This document shows, one piece after another, positions 27,367 to 35,652 of a DNA stretch of 64,000 nt (its first letter is position 1; each line of letters opens with the position of its first letter). Position numbers and translations under genes: made by a program. Source of the stretch: Planktomarina sp. (GTDB lineage Bacteria; Pseudomonadota; Alphaproteobacteria; Rhodobacterales; Rhodobacteraceae); NCBI GenBank assembly GCA_020630595.1, contig JAHDBC010000004.1, positions 1-64,000 of the forward strand, given 5' to 3'. Below the pieces are notes generated by a model. It made no database searches. It had not been told where the DNA came from and was given only the letters and a program-made list of their open reading frames with translations.

Positions 27367-28639
27367 ACTGAACCCAGGTGAACTGGCCGCACTGCCATGG
27401 CTGTTCGAATTCTGGGCCATGGATCACCAGTTGCCGCCTGACGGCGACTGGCGCACCTGGGTGATCATGGGTGGGCGTGGCGCGGGCAAGACCCGCGCCG
27501 GGTCCGAATGGATCAGATCACAGGTCGAAGGGTCGCTGCCTTCTGATCCGGGGCGATGCAAACGCGTCGCCCTGATCGGGGAAACCTTTGATCAAGCCCG
27601 CGATGTGATGGTGTTTGGCGACAGCGGCATTCTGGCCTGTTCGCCCCCAGACCGTCGCCCTAAATGGATTGCGACGCGCCGGATGCTGGAATGGCCCAAT
27701 GGTGCGCAGGCACAGGTGTTTTCCGCCCATGATTACGAAGGGTTGCGTGGCCCGCAATTTGACTGCGCCTGGGCCGATGAACTGGCCAAATGGCCCAAAG
27801 CCGAAGAAGCATGGGATATGCTGCAATTCGGGTTGCGTTTGGGGGATCATCCGCAACAGTTGGTCACTACCACGCCCCGGTCGATCCAGACCCTTCGCAA
27901 TATCATCGACAGCCCGTCAACTGTTCTGACCCGCGCATCAACCGAAGCCAACCGTGCCAATCTGGCGGAATCGTTTCTGGAAGATATCCGCAGGCGGTAC
28001 AAGGACAGCCGGCTGGAACGACAGGAACTGGATGGTGTGATGCTGGAAAGTGTTGATGGGGCGATCTGGTCCTATGACCATTTCCGCGCCGCGCCCAAAG
28101 GCGAAACCTTTGACCGGGTTTTGGTTGCCGTGGATCCATCGGTGTCAAACGGCCCCAATTCCGATTTGTGCGGGATTTGTGTCGTGGGCATTCGCCAGTC
28201 AGGGCACCCAACCGAATGGACTGCCACCGTTTTGGCGGATGTTTCCGTGAAACCCGACAGCCCGGGGCGCTGGGCCGAAGCGGTCGTGCAGGCTTACTAT
28301 GACTATGATGCCCACGAAGTCGTGGCAGAGGTCAACCAAGGCGGGGACCTGATCGTGACGATGGTGAATGCCATCGACAACACGGTTCCGGTCAAAAAGG
28401 TGCACGCCCGGAAATCAAAGTCGCGCCGGGCGGAACCTGTGGCGTTATTGTATGATCAGGGTCGGGTGCGTCACAGAACCGGATTGTCCGAACTGGAAGA
28501 TCAACTGTGCCTGATGACCCGCCACGGGTTTCGCGGGCAAGGCAGCCCGGATCGTGTTGATGCGCTGGTTTGGGCGCTGACCGTCGGAATCATCGTGCCC
28601 ATGCAGGAAGGCGGGCGGCCCGGCGTGCGCAGACTTTGA
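27251..28639 (+). CDS. GTA g2, large terminase subunit (TerL)
   Basis: The 462-residue packaging motor has an ATPase domain with Walker A GGRGAGKT at residues 74-81, Walker B in FDCAWADELAKW and the coupling motif TTTPRS. The C-terminal RNase H-like nuclease domain starts near VLVAVDPSVSNG, giving a first metal-binding aspartate. It packages host DNA fragments into GTA heads. The start at 27251 overlaps g1 by 116 bases; the next ATG (27418) would leave only about 20 residues before the Walker motif, so the early start is preferred. Confidence 0.93.
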   Translation: MKQTQTPPKSSTSTPSNLRSGAAWIASANPLAQEQFLNELNPGELAALPWLFEFWAMDHQLPPDGDWRTWVIMGGRGAGKTRAGSEWIRSQVEGSLPSDPGRCKRVALIGETFDQARDVMVFGDSGILACSPPDRRPKWIATRRMLEWPNGAQAQVFSAHDYEGLRGPQFDCAWADELAKWPKAEEAWDMLQFGLRLGDHPQQLVTTTPRSIQTLRNIIDSPSTVLTRASTEANRANLAESFLEDIRRRYKDSRLERQELDGVMLESVDGAIWSYDHFRAAPKGETFDRVLVAVDPSVSNGPNSDLCGICVVGIRQSGHPTEWTATVLADVSVKPDSPGRWAEAVVQAYYDYDAHEVVAEVNQGGDLIVTMVNAIDNTVPVKKVHARKSKSRRAEPVALLYDQGRVRHRTGLSELEDQLCLMTRHGFRGQGSPDRVDALVWALTVGIIVPMQEGGRPGVRRL

Positions 28640-28644
28640 TCTGG

Positions 28645-28660
28645 TTAACAACGGCTTAAC
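28645..28660 (+). promoter_or_regulatory. CtrA binding site in g2-g3 gap
   Basis: The sequence matches the full CtrA consensus TTAA-N7-TTAAC exactly (TTAA at 28645-28648, TTAAC at 28656-28660). It lies 6 bases after the g2 stop and about 95 bases before g3, in a non-coding gap. Binding is inferred from consensus only. Confidence 0.6.
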
Positions 28661-28679
28661 GTCCCGTCCGCGATGTTGA

Positions 28680-28711
28680 GAACAATTCAAACCTTGTTCG
28701 TCAAATTGTTC
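28680..28711 (+). repeat. inverted repeat upstream of g3
   Basis: GAACAATT (28680-28687) and AATTGTTC (28704-28711) are perfect 8-base inverted arms separated by 16 bases. They lie downstream of the CtrA box. It may be an operator or an RNA stem-loop in the g3 leader; no T-run follows. Confidence 0.6.
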
Positions 28712-28754
28712 CCAACACAGCAACAATCGTCCCAAACGTCGGAGCGACCAAAAT

Positions 28755-29924
28755 ATGGTTCTGAACCTTTTCAAATCCAGCGCCCCCGCCGCGCCTGAAC
28801 AAAAGGCAAGTGCAGCCGGGCGCATTGTGGCCCATTTGTCATCGGGTCGGGTGGCGTGGTCGCCCCGCGATGCCGTATCGCTGACCCGGACGGCGTTTCA
28901 GGGAAACCCTGTCGGTTACCGGGCCGTGAAATTGATTGCAGAGGCCGCAGCGGCCCTGCCGGTCGTGTTGCAATCGGATGCCGAACGGTTCACATCGCAT
29001 CCGCTTTTGGATGTTTTGACCCAACCCAACCCCACGCAGACCCGGGTTGATTTCTTTGAATCGCTTTTGGGTCAGTTGTTGCTGAACGGCAATGCCTACG
29101 CTGAACTGGTCATGACGGATGCTGGGCACGTGGGCGAATTGCACGTGCTGCGGTCGGACCGCATGTCGGTTGTGCCGGGGCCGGATGGCTGGCCGATTGG
29201 TTTTGAATACAACGTGAACGGGCGCAAGCATCGGTTTGACATGACCGGGCCGATTGCCCCCATTTGCCATATCAAATCCTTTCACCCGCTGGATGATCAT
29301 TATGGCATGTCGGCGGCCCAGTCCGCCGCCGCGGCCATTGATGTGCACAACGCGGCGTCGCGGTGGTCCAAGGCATTGTTGGACAATGCCGCCCGCCCAT
29401 CCGGTGCTCTGGTGTACAAGGGCGCAGATGGCAATGGTTCGCTGACATCCGATCAATACGATCGACTGGTCGAAGAGGTTGAATTGAACCATCAGGGCGC
29501 GCGCAACGCGGGCCGGCCGATGTTGTTGGAAGGCGGAATGGATTGGAAACCCATGGGGTTCAGCCCATCCGACATGGAATTCCAGAAAACAAAAGAAGCC
29601 GCCGCACGCGAAATTGCGACCGCCTTTGGCGTCCCGCCAATGTTGCTGGGCATTCCGGGCGATGCGACCTACGCCAATTATGCCGAAGCCAATCGCGCAT
29701 TCTACCGCCACACGGTTCTGCCTTTGGCCGAACGGGCGACAGCGGCGATCGGCAACTGGCTTGCCACGGCAGAAGGCGCAGATGTCACCCTGCGGCCCGA
29801 TTTGGACAACATCCCGGCATTGGCCACGGAACGCGAAGCGTTGTGGCGGCGTGTGGGGGATGCGGTGTTCCTGACAGATGCGGAAAAACGCAAGCTTTTG
29901 GGCCTGCCCGAGACAGAGGTATAG
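28755..29924 (+). CDS. GTA g3, portal protein
   Basis: The 389-residue HK97-type portal protein is expected to form the dodecameric ring at one head vertex through which DNA is packed and ejected. Recognisable family stretches include GNPVGYRAVKLIAEAAAALPVV, LNGNAYAELVM and MGMSAAQSAA-like YGMSAAQSAAAAIDVHN. EAAAREIATAFGVPPMLLGIPGDATYANYAEANRAFYRHTV is near the C-terminus. It is the first gene after the g2-g3 regulatory gap, with GGAGCGACC upstream. Confidence 0.95.
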   Translation: MVLNLFKSSAPAAPEQKASAAGRIVAHLSSGRVAWSPRDAVSLTRTAFQGNPVGYRAVKLIAEAAAALPVVLQSDAERFTSHPLLDVLTQPNPTQTRVDFFESLLGQLLLNGNAYAELVMTDAGHVGELHVLRSDRMSVVPGPDGWPIGFEYNVNGRKHRFDMTGPIAPICHIKSFHPLDDHYGMSAAQSAAAAIDVHNAASRWSKALLDNAARPSGALVYKGADGNGSLTSDQYDRLVEEVELNHQGARNAGRPMLLEGGMDWKPMGFSPSDMEFQKTKEAAAREIATAFGVPPMLLGIPGDATYANYAEANRAFYRHTVLPLAERATAAIGNWLATAEGADVTLRPDLDNIPALATEREALWRRVGDAVFLTDAEKRKLLGLPETEV

Positions 29925-29927
29925 CGC

Positions 29928-30164
29928 ATGACCGATATGCCCCGTTTCCGTTATGGATATGATCCGGCTGCGTTCAATCCGCAGGCGCAGATCGAAGCCC
30001 ACGAACGCCTGACCGCCCTTCAATTTGATGGGCTGAACAAACGGCTGGACCGGATCGAAGAAATCATCACCCGGCTGGAAAAGCGCCTGTGGTTGACCGT
30101 TTACGGTGTTGGCGCCGCGATCCTGGCGCAGGCCTTTACCTCTTTCATCACAGTCACCCCATAA
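29928..30164 (+). CDS. GTA g3.5, small coiled-coil membrane-associated protein
   Basis: The 78-residue protein has an amphipathic helix rich in charged residues (LNKRLDRIEEIITRLEKRLW) followed by a single hydrophobic segment (LTVYGVGAAILAQAFTSFITV). It matches the small gene found between portal and prohead protease in R. capsulatus-type GTA clusters. Its role is not established; the shape suggests a membrane-bound coiled coil. It starts 4 bases after g3. Confidence 0.8.
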   Translation: MTDMPRFRYGYDPAAFNPQAQIEAHERLTALQFDGLNKRLDRIEEIITRLEKRLWLTVYGVGAAILAQAFTSFITVTP

Positions 30165-30178
30165 GGAGCGACCAACAT

Positions 30179-30721
30179 ATGCTTGATTTAGAACGAAAAT
30201 TCGCACGGCTTGGCGCGATTGAGATGGAAAATGATACCCTTGGCATCGAAGGCTATGCCAGCCTGTTTGGCAAGCCGGATCAGGGCAAGGATATCGTGCA
30301 GCCAGGGGCCTATCAGGCATCTTTGGACAAGCTGGCCGCCGAAGGGCGCAGTGTGAAAATGCTGTGGCAGCACGACCCGGCGCAACCCATCGGTGTTTGG
30401 GATGAGGTGCGCGAAGATGACCGTGGTTTGTACGTCAAGGGTCGCTTGTTGCCGGATGTGCCCCGGGCTGCCGAAGCGGCGTCGCTGCTAAAGGCAGGCG
30501 CGATTGATGGGCTGTCCATCGGATACCGCACCGTCAAAGCCACGAAAGATGACCGGGGCCAACGGCTCCTTCACCAGCTGGACTTGTGGGAGGTTTCGCT
30601 CGTGACCTTCCCCATGTTGCCGGACGCGCGCGTGGGTGCAAAGGGCGATGCCCCCAATGCCACGCTGTCGCAAATCGCCCATGCCTTTGACCGGGCGCGG
30701 GATGCCCTGGCGCAGCTCTGA
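30179..30721 (+). CDS. GTA g4, prohead protease
   Basis: The 180-residue HK97-family serine protease matures the capsid by removing the N-terminal delta domain of the major capsid protein. Family hallmarks are IEGYASLFGKPDQGKDIVQPGAY, then MLWQHDPAQPIGVWDE with the catalytic His, and a later IDGLSIGYRTVKA with the catalytic Ser. The start at 30179 follows AAGGAGCG. It sits directly before its substrate gene, g5. Confidence 0.93.
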   Translation: MLDLERKFARLGAIEMENDTLGIEGYASLFGKPDQGKDIVQPGAYQASLDKLAAEGRSVKMLWQHDPAQPIGVWDEVREDDRGLYVKGRLLPDVPRAAEAASLLKAGAIDGLSIGYRTVKATKDDRGQRLLHQLDLWEVSLVTFPMLPDARVGAKGDAPNATLSQIAHAFDRARDALAQL

Positions 30722-30747
30722 CGCCGCCAAAACCAAAGGACTGACCA

Positions 30748-31929
30748 ATGACAGACCATTCCAAGACCGCCCTGGCGGATGGCGCAGCTGTGCCGGCCGA
30801 CCAGATTTCAACCGCCCTGCAAGGCTTTGTCGCTGAACTGGGCACTTTCAAGACTGACCTTCAATCGAAACTTCAAAAACAGGAAGAGCGACTGACCATG
30901 CTGGATCGCAAATCACTTTCAACGGCGCGCCCTGCGCTGGCCATGGCTGACACTGCCGGTGCCCCCCACCAAAAAGCGTTCAACGCATATCTGCGGTCAG
31001 GCGACGATGATGCCCTGCGCGGGCTTCATTTGGAAGGCAAAGCGCTGTCAACGGCTGTTGCCGCCGACGGTGGGTATCTGGTGGACCCACAAACATCTGA
31101 AACTATCCAATCCGTTCTGGCTGGTACCGCATCATTGCGCAACATTGCCAATGTCGTGACAGTCGAAGCCACATCATACGACGTGCTGGTCGATCATTCT
31201 GACGTCGGCACAGGTTGGGCCACAGAAACCGCCACAGTGTCTGAAACCGGCACACCATCGGTCGATCGTATTTCCATCCCGCTGCACGAATTGTCTGCCC
31301 TGCCGAAAGCATCGCAGCGCCTGCTGGATGACAGCGCATTCGACGTGGACACATGGTTGGCCGGTCGCATCGCCGACAAGTTTTCCCGATCCGAAGCAAC
31401 GGCCTTTGTGGCCGGGGACGGGATCGACAAACCCAAAGGGTTCTTGTCCCATCCGATCGTCGATGATGCATCCTTTGCCTGGGGCAGCATCGGCTATGTC
31501 CCGACGGGCGTGTCTGGCGATCTGAACGGTGGTGATGCGATCATTGATCTGGTCTATGCGCTGGGCGCAGATTACCGTGCGAACGGCACATTCGTGATGA
31601 ATTCCAAGACCGCTGGTGCAGTGCGCAAGTTGAAAGACAATGACGGTCGCTTCTTGTGGTCCGATGGTTTGGCGGCTGGCGAACCTGCGCGTTTGCTGGG
31701 GTATCCCGTGGTGATTGCAGAAGATATGCCTGACATCGCTGCCGGTTCCCATGCCATCGCATTCGGTGATTTCGCGAAAGGCTATACTGTGGCCGAACGC
31801 CCTGATCTGCGCGTGTTGCGTGATCCGTTCAGCGCTAAACCACATGTTCTGTTCTATGCGACCAAGCGCGTGGGCGGGGATGTCACTGACTTTGCAGCCA
31901 TCAAGCTTTTGAAATTCGACGTCAGCTGA
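30748..31929 (+). CDS. GTA g5, major capsid protein (HK97 fold)
   Basis: The 393-residue protein has an N-terminal coiled-coil delta domain of about 100 residues (LGTFKTDLQSKLQKQEERLTMLDRK), presumably cleaved by g4. The HK97-fold shell domain follows, with LVDPQTSETIQSVLAGTASLRNIANVV, EARGD-like regions and AFGDFAKGYTVAERPDLRVLRDPF near the C-terminus. It builds the GTA head. A strong stem-loop lies directly downstream, before g6. Confidence 0.95.
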   Translation: MTDHSKTALADGAAVPADQISTALQGFVAELGTFKTDLQSKLQKQEERLTMLDRKSLSTARPALAMADTAGAPHQKAFNAYLRSGDDDALRGLHLEGKALSTAVAADGGYLVDPQTSETIQSVLAGTASLRNIANVVTVEATSYDVLVDHSDVGTGWATETATVSETGTPSVDRISIPLHELSALPKASQRLLDDSAFDVDTWLAGRIADKFSRSEATAFVAGDGIDKPKGFLSHPIVDDASFAWGSIGYVPTGVSGDLNGGDAIIDLVYALGADYRANGTFVMNSKTAGAVRKLKDNDGRFLWSDGLAAGEPARLLGYPVVIAEDMPDIAAGSHAIAFGDFAKGYTVAERPDLRVLRDPFSAKPHVLFYATKRVGGDVTDFAAIKLLKFDVS

Positions 31930-31943
31930 TCCTGACGGCGATA

Positions 31944-31978
31944 CCCATCCAACCTGTTTTCCCCCCTGGTTGGATGGG
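31944..31978 (+). other. strong stem-loop after major capsid gene
   Basis: An 11-bp perfect stem (CCCATCCAACC / GGTTGGATGGG) encloses a 13-base loop, 14 bases after the g5 stop. No T-run follows, so it is more likely an mRNA-stabilising or processing element, or a partial attenuator, than a simple terminator. Confidence 0.65.
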
Positions 31979-32097
31979 GCGGGGCATGTGCCCGCCGCAT
32001 GTGTTGTCTAGCTGCTCCCTCCCTCCGCCCGAGCAACGCATGGGCCTTGCCCCGCCATTCACCCCTTTGTCTGACACCCACGCGAAAGCCGCATACG

Positions 32098-32697
32098 ATG
32101 ATGTTAGTAGAAGAAACCCCAATTCCTGCCGCCGCTGTGCCAGTGGATGCCCTGAAAGCGCACTTGCGTTTGGGCACCGGGTTTGCAGATGACGCTGTGC
32201 AGGACACCGTGCTGGAAAGTTTTCTGCGTGCCGCAATCGCCGCCGTGGAAGGACGCACGGGCAAGATATTGATCAGCCGTGAATTTTCGTGGACCCTGAT
32301 GGAATGGCGCGACCCGATGGGGCAGATCCTTCCTGTGGCTCCGATCAGCGCCATTTTGGATCTGCGCACGACAGACGTTGATGGCAACGAAACACCGTTG
32401 CCCGCAGATCGTGTTGTGTTGGCGCAAAACACGCACCGCCCAAAGCTTTTGCCGAAAGGGGGCGCGTTGCCCGCAATGCCCCCCAAGGGGTCAATCACAG
32501 TCACATTTTCGGCAGGGTTTGCCCCCGAATTTACCGCGCTGCCGGATGATTTGGCACAGGCCGTTCTAATGCTGGCCGCGCATTATTATGAAAATCGCAA
32601 CGCTGTGGATGTGCCGATGGGATCCATGCCCTTTGGCGTGGCCGCCCTGACCGAACGGTACAAAAACATCCGGATCGTGGGCGGGGCACGGGCATGA
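32098..32697 (+). CDS. GTA g6, head-tail adaptor (connector) protein
   Basis: The 199-residue protein matches the gp6-like / DUF3168-neighbouring connector family of GTA g6. It has VDALKAHLRLGTGFADDAVQDTVLESFLRAAIAAVEGRTGK near the N-terminus and LPDDLAQAVLMLAAHYYENRNAV near the C-terminus. It should bind below the portal and start the neck. Two adjacent ATG codons (32098 and 32101) are equally possible. The 168-base gap from g5 is unusually large for the cluster. It overlaps g7 by 4 bases. Confidence 0.88.
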   Translation: MMLVEETPIPAAAVPVDALKAHLRLGTGFADDAVQDTVLESFLRAAIAAVEGRTGKILISREFSWTLMEWRDPMGQILPVAPISAILDLRTTDVDGNETPLPADRVVLAQNTHRPKLLPKGGALPAMPPKGSITVTFSAGFAPEFTALPDDLAQAVLMLAAHYYENRNAVDVPMGSMPFGVAALTERYKNIRIVGGARA

Positions 32698-33032
32698 CAA
32701 AGGTGCATTTGAACCGCGCATTGGTTTTAGAAAACCTGATCCGGGTGCCCGATGGCGCGGGGGGGTTTCTGGAAAGCTGGTCACCGTTGGGCACACTGTG
32801 GGCGCAGGTGCGCGCTACGGGTGGCGGGGAAGGTGAAACCGACCACGCAAAGCTGTCGCAGGTGACGTACACGATCACTGTACGGTCCGCGCCCCATGGG
32901 GCACCGTCGCGGCCCAAACCTGATCAGCGTCTTGTGGAAGGATCACGGGTTTATCGCATTCTGGCGGTAACGGAACGTGATCCCACGGCAAAATATCTGG
33001 AACTGCGCACCGTAGAGGAGGTCGCATCATGA
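32694..33032 (+). CDS. GTA g7, head closure / stopper protein
   Basis: The 112-residue beta-rich protein belongs to the phage head-tail joining family. Its core reads PDGAGGFLESWSPLGTLWAQVRATGGGEG and ends VYRILAVTERDPTAKYLELRTVEE. In the GTA particle it closes the portal channel below the adaptor. Start and stop overlap its neighbours by 4 bases on both sides, showing tight translational coupling. Confidence 0.9.
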   Translation: MTKVHLNRALVLENLIRVPDGAGGFLESWSPLGTLWAQVRATGGGEGETDHAKLSQVTYTITVRSAPHGAPSRPKPDQRLVEGSRVYRILAVTERDPTAKYLELRTVEEVAS

Positions 33033-33439
33033 CCTATGCTGTTTCCGCTGCGCTTCAGGCGGCAGTCTATCAATGCCTGATCAACGATGCGAACGTCACG
33101 GCCCTTGTCGGATCAGACATTTACGATGCGCTTCCATCAGGAACGGTGCCAGACACCTATGTCAGTCTTGGCCCGGAAGAGGTGCAGGACGCATCCGATA
33201 AATCTGGTCACGCGGCCCGGCACAATTTCACGGTTTCGGTCGTCACCGACACCAGCGGATTTCAATCTGCCAAAGATATTGGTGGCGCGATTTGTGATGC
33301 ATTGCTGTCCACCCCACTGACCCTGACACGGGGGCAGTTGATTGGCCTGTGGTTTGACAAGGCCAAGGCCGCCCGCAGCGACAATGGCACATCGCGCCGG
33401 ATCGATCTGACGTTCCGTGCCCGTGTGCAAGACGATTAA
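33029..33439 (+). CDS. GTA g8, tail terminator protein (DUF3168)
   Basis: The 136-residue protein belongs to the DUF3168 family (ALQAAVYQCLINDANVTALVG, IYDALPSGTVPDTYVSLGPEE, FTVSVVTDTSGFQSAKDIGGAICDAL). It caps the tail tube where it meets the neck. The position between stopper and tail tube genes agrees with the particle order. Confidence 0.92.
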   Translation: MTYAVSAALQAAVYQCLINDANVTALVGSDIYDALPSGTVPDTYVSLGPEEVQDASDKSGHAARHNFTVSVVTDTSGFQSAKDIGGAICDALLSTPLTLTRGQLIGLWFDKAKAARSDNGTSRRIDLTFRARVQDD

Positions 33440-33460
33440 CCCCTAACGCAGGAGGCCAGA

Positions 33461-33874
33461 ATGGCAGCCCAAAATGGACGTGATCTTTTGATCAAAATTG
33501 ACATGAACGGCGCTGGCCTGTTCGAAACTGTTGCAGGCCTGCGGGCCACGCGCATCAGCCTGAATGCTGAAACGGTGGATGTCACCAACCTGGACAGTAC
33601 CGGGGGCTGGCGCGAACTGTTGGCCGGTGCGGGCGTAAAATCCGCCGCGGTATCTGGTGCCGGTGTGTTCCGGGATGAAGGAACCGATGAACGGGTGCGC
33701 GAAATCTTTTTTGACGGCGAAAACCCGGATTTCCAGATTATCGTGCCCGATTTCGGCGTGATCGAAGGGCCATTTCAAGTGGCATCCATCGAATACGCGG
33801 GATCGCACAATGGCGAAGCAACCTATGATCTGTCGTTTGCGTCGGCTGGGTTGCTGGAATTCACGGCGATCTGA
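33461..33874 (+). CDS. GTA g9, major tail (tube) protein
   Basis: The 137-residue TP901-1-type tail tube protein begins MAAQNGRDLLIKIDMNG and carries LNAETVDVTNLDSTGGWRELLAGAGVKSAAVSGAGVF, the hallmark of this family. Subunits stack in rings to form the short GTA tail. It has a strong GGAGG ribosome site and its stop overlaps g10 by one base. Confidence 0.93.
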   Translation: MAAQNGRDLLIKIDMNGAGLFETVAGLRATRISLNAETVDVTNLDSTGGWRELLAGAGVKSAAVSGAGVFRDEGTDERVREIFFDGENPDFQIIVPDFGVIEGPFQVASIEYAGSHNGEATYDLSFASAGLLEFTAI

Positions 33875-34188
33875 TGGCGAACCCTTTTTCTGGTGAAGTG
33901 CCATTGCGCGTGGATGGCCAGCTGTATGATTGCAAGCTGACGCTTGGCGCGTTGATCGAACTGGAACAGGGTCTGGCCGCCGATGGGTTGCTGGATCTTG
34001 TGGGCCGGTTCGAAGGCCAAAGCTTTCAGGCGCAGGATATTCTGCATGTGATTGCTGCGGGTCTGCGTGCCGCGGGCTGGGATGGCACACAGGGCGATTT
34101 GTTGAACGCAGATATCGAAGGCGGGCCAATGGCAGCCGCACGGGCTGCGGCCCAGTTGCTGACCCTTGCGTTTGCGGTGCCAGAATAA
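33874..34188 (+). CDS. GTA g10, tail assembly chaperone-like protein
   Basis: The 104-residue protein of the GTA-specific g10 family has VDGQLYDCKLTLGALIELEQGLAADGLLDLVGRFEGQSFQAQDILHVIAAGLRAAGWDG. Its position between tail tube and tape measure is that of tail assembly chaperones (gpG-like). The pair with g10.1 resembles the two-product chaperones that other phages make by frameshifting. Here they are two overlapping genes. Confidence 0.88.
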   Translation: MANPFSGEVPLRVDGQLYDCKLTLGALIELEQGLAADGLLDLVGRFEGQSFQAQDILHVIAAGLRAAGWDGTQGDLLNADIEGGPMAAARAAAQLLTLAFAVPE

Positions 34189-34385
34189 TGTTGGCGTGGG
34201 CCGATATGCTGCGGTTGGGGTTGTCGCAACTGCGCCTGACCCCCCAGCAATTCTGGGCGCTGACGCCTGCTGAACTGATGCTGATGCTGGGTTTGGCCCC
34301 GGGGGCCGGCGCCCTGACACGCGATGGATTGGCCGATCTGATGGCCGCTTTCCCGGATGTTGAAAAGGATAAGAACGATGTCTGA
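34188..34385 (+). CDS. GTA g10.1, small tail assembly chaperone (DUF2376-like)
   Basis: The 65-residue protein starts with ATG overlapping the g10 stop by one base and ends inside the g11 start. It contains RLGLSQLRLTPQQFWALTPAELMLMLG, typical of the small phage tail assembly chaperone that follows g10 in Rhodobacteraceae GTA clusters. It is easily missed because it is short. Confidence 0.85.
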   Translation: MLAWADMLRLGLSQLRLTPQQFWALTPAELMLMLGLAPGAGALTRDGLADLMAAFPDVEKDKNDV

Positions 34386-34998
34386 TTACGGTGATGCAAA
34401 CGCGCAGCTGGCGCAGGCCACCGATGTAGTCGCGGCCTTTAACAGCGAATTGGGCCAGCTGCAGGAAACGGTGTCGCGCACGCAATATGATGTGGGTACG
34501 CTGGAAAAAGGGCTGTCGCAGGGTCTGCGCCGCGCGATTGACGGTGTCGTGTTGGATGGGCGAACGCTGTCGGATGCTTTCAAATCCTTGGGGCTGACGA
34601 TGGCGAACATGGCCTACGACGCCGCGATGAAACCCGTCACCGCGCAGCTTGGCAAAATGGTTGGCGGATTGGTGAATTCGATGCTGCCGTTTGCGGATGG
34701 AGGCGTGATTTCACAGGGCCGTGTTGTGCCCTTTGCCAAGGGTGGGGTGGTTGGCGGACCAACGACATTTCCCATGGCAGGGGCCACCGGACTTATGGGC
34801 GAAGCCGGGCCAGAAGCGATCATGCCCCTTACCCGGGGTGCCGATGGGCGGCTGGGTGTCGCGGCGCAAGGCGGCAGGGCAGGTGTCAACATCACCATGA
34901 ACATATCAACGCCAGACGCCGCCAGTTTCCAGCGCAGCCAGACCCAAATCGCAGCATCCATGCAGCGGGCCATGGCCCGTGGCGGACGCAATACATAA
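34378..34998 (+). CDS. GTA g11, tail tape measure protein
   Basis: The 206-residue protein is short for a tape measure, in keeping with the short GTA tail. It has an N-terminal coiled coil (AQLAQATDVVAAFNSELGQLQETVSRTQYDVGTLEKGL). A hydrophobic glycine-rich centre (KMVGGLVNSMLPFADGGVI) follows. The characteristic FAKGGVVGGPTTFPMAGATGLMGEAGPEAIMPLTRG is near the C-terminus. It sets tail length and helps DNA delivery. It overlaps g10.1 by 8 bases. Confidence 0.92.
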   Translation: MSDYGDANAQLAQATDVVAAFNSELGQLQETVSRTQYDVGTLEKGLSQGLRRAIDGVVLDGRTLSDAFKSLGLTMANMAYDAAMKPVTAQLGKMVGGLVNSMLPFADGGVISQGRVVPFAKGGVVGGPTTFPMAGATGLMGEAGPEAIMPLTRGADGRLGVAAQGGRAGVNITMNISTPDAASFQRSQTQIAASMQRAMARGGRNT

Positions 34999-35019
34999 TC
35001 TGATCAAGGGACCAGCCGC

Positions 35020-35652
35020 ATGTCATTCCACGAAGTTCGTTTCCCCACATCGCTGTCATTTGGATCGTCTGGTGGCCCATTGCGCCGCACCGAAATTGTC
35101 ACGCTGGCCAATGGATTTGAAGAACGCAACACCCCCTGGCACCATTCCCGGCGTCGCTATGATGCGGGGCTGGCGGTGCGATCCTTGCGCGATGTCGAAA
35201 CCGTTCTTGCGTTTTTCGAAGCGCGCCAGGGCCAGTTGTTCGGTTTCCGCTGGAAAGACTGGGCCGATTTTCGGTCCACATCTGCTGATCGGGATGTGGA
35301 AATGGATGATCAGGTGATCGGTTTTGGCGATGGGGTCAAAACGGATTTCCAGCTGATCAAAACCTATGTGTCAGGCGATCAAAGCTATGCCCGCCCGATC
35401 ACCAAACCTGTGCACGGTACAGTGATCGTCGCGATTGGCGGCGTGTTGCAGCAAGATACCATCGATTTTACCGTCAATACGGAAACCGGTGTGCTGACGT
35501 TCACCCATCCCGTGGATGAACACGCCGAAGTCACCGCAGGCTATGAATTTGATGTGCCCGTTCGGTTCGACACGGATCAAATCGTGACGTCTGTTTCACA
35601 TTTTCAAGCGGGCGAAGTGCCCAATGTTCCGGTGGTTGAGGTGCGCGTATGA
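35020..35652 (+). CDS. GTA g12, distal tail protein (DUF2460)
   Basis: The 210-residue DUF2460 protein opens with FHEVRFPTSLSFGSSGGPLRRTEIVTLANGFEERN. GQLFGFRWKDWADFRS and ITVSVSHF-like IVTSVSHFQAGEVPNVPVVEVRV follow. In the GTA tail it forms the ring at the end of the tube. It overlaps g13 by 4 bases. Confidence 0.93.
   Translation: MSFHEVRFPTSLSFGSSGGPLRRTEIVTLANGFEERNTPWHHSRRRYDAGLAVRSLRDVETVLAFFEARQGQLFGFRWKDWADFRSTSADRDVEMDDQVIGFGDGVKTDFQLIKTYVSGDQSYARPITKPVHGTVIVAIGGVLQQDTIDFTVNTETGVLTFTHPVDEHAEVTAGYEFDVPVRFDTDQIVTSVSHFQAGEVPNVPVVEVRV

Noticed and set aside
28696-28711. LexA-like GTTC-N8-GTTC in the g2-g3 gap
   Set aside because: The alphaproteobacterial LexA box is GTTC-N7-GTTC; the spacing here is 8, so it is not called.
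28839-30320. Long minus-strand open frame opposite portal and g3.5
   Set aside because: It mirrors conserved GTA coding sequence, has no recognisable domain and no ribosome site; it is explained by codon bias.
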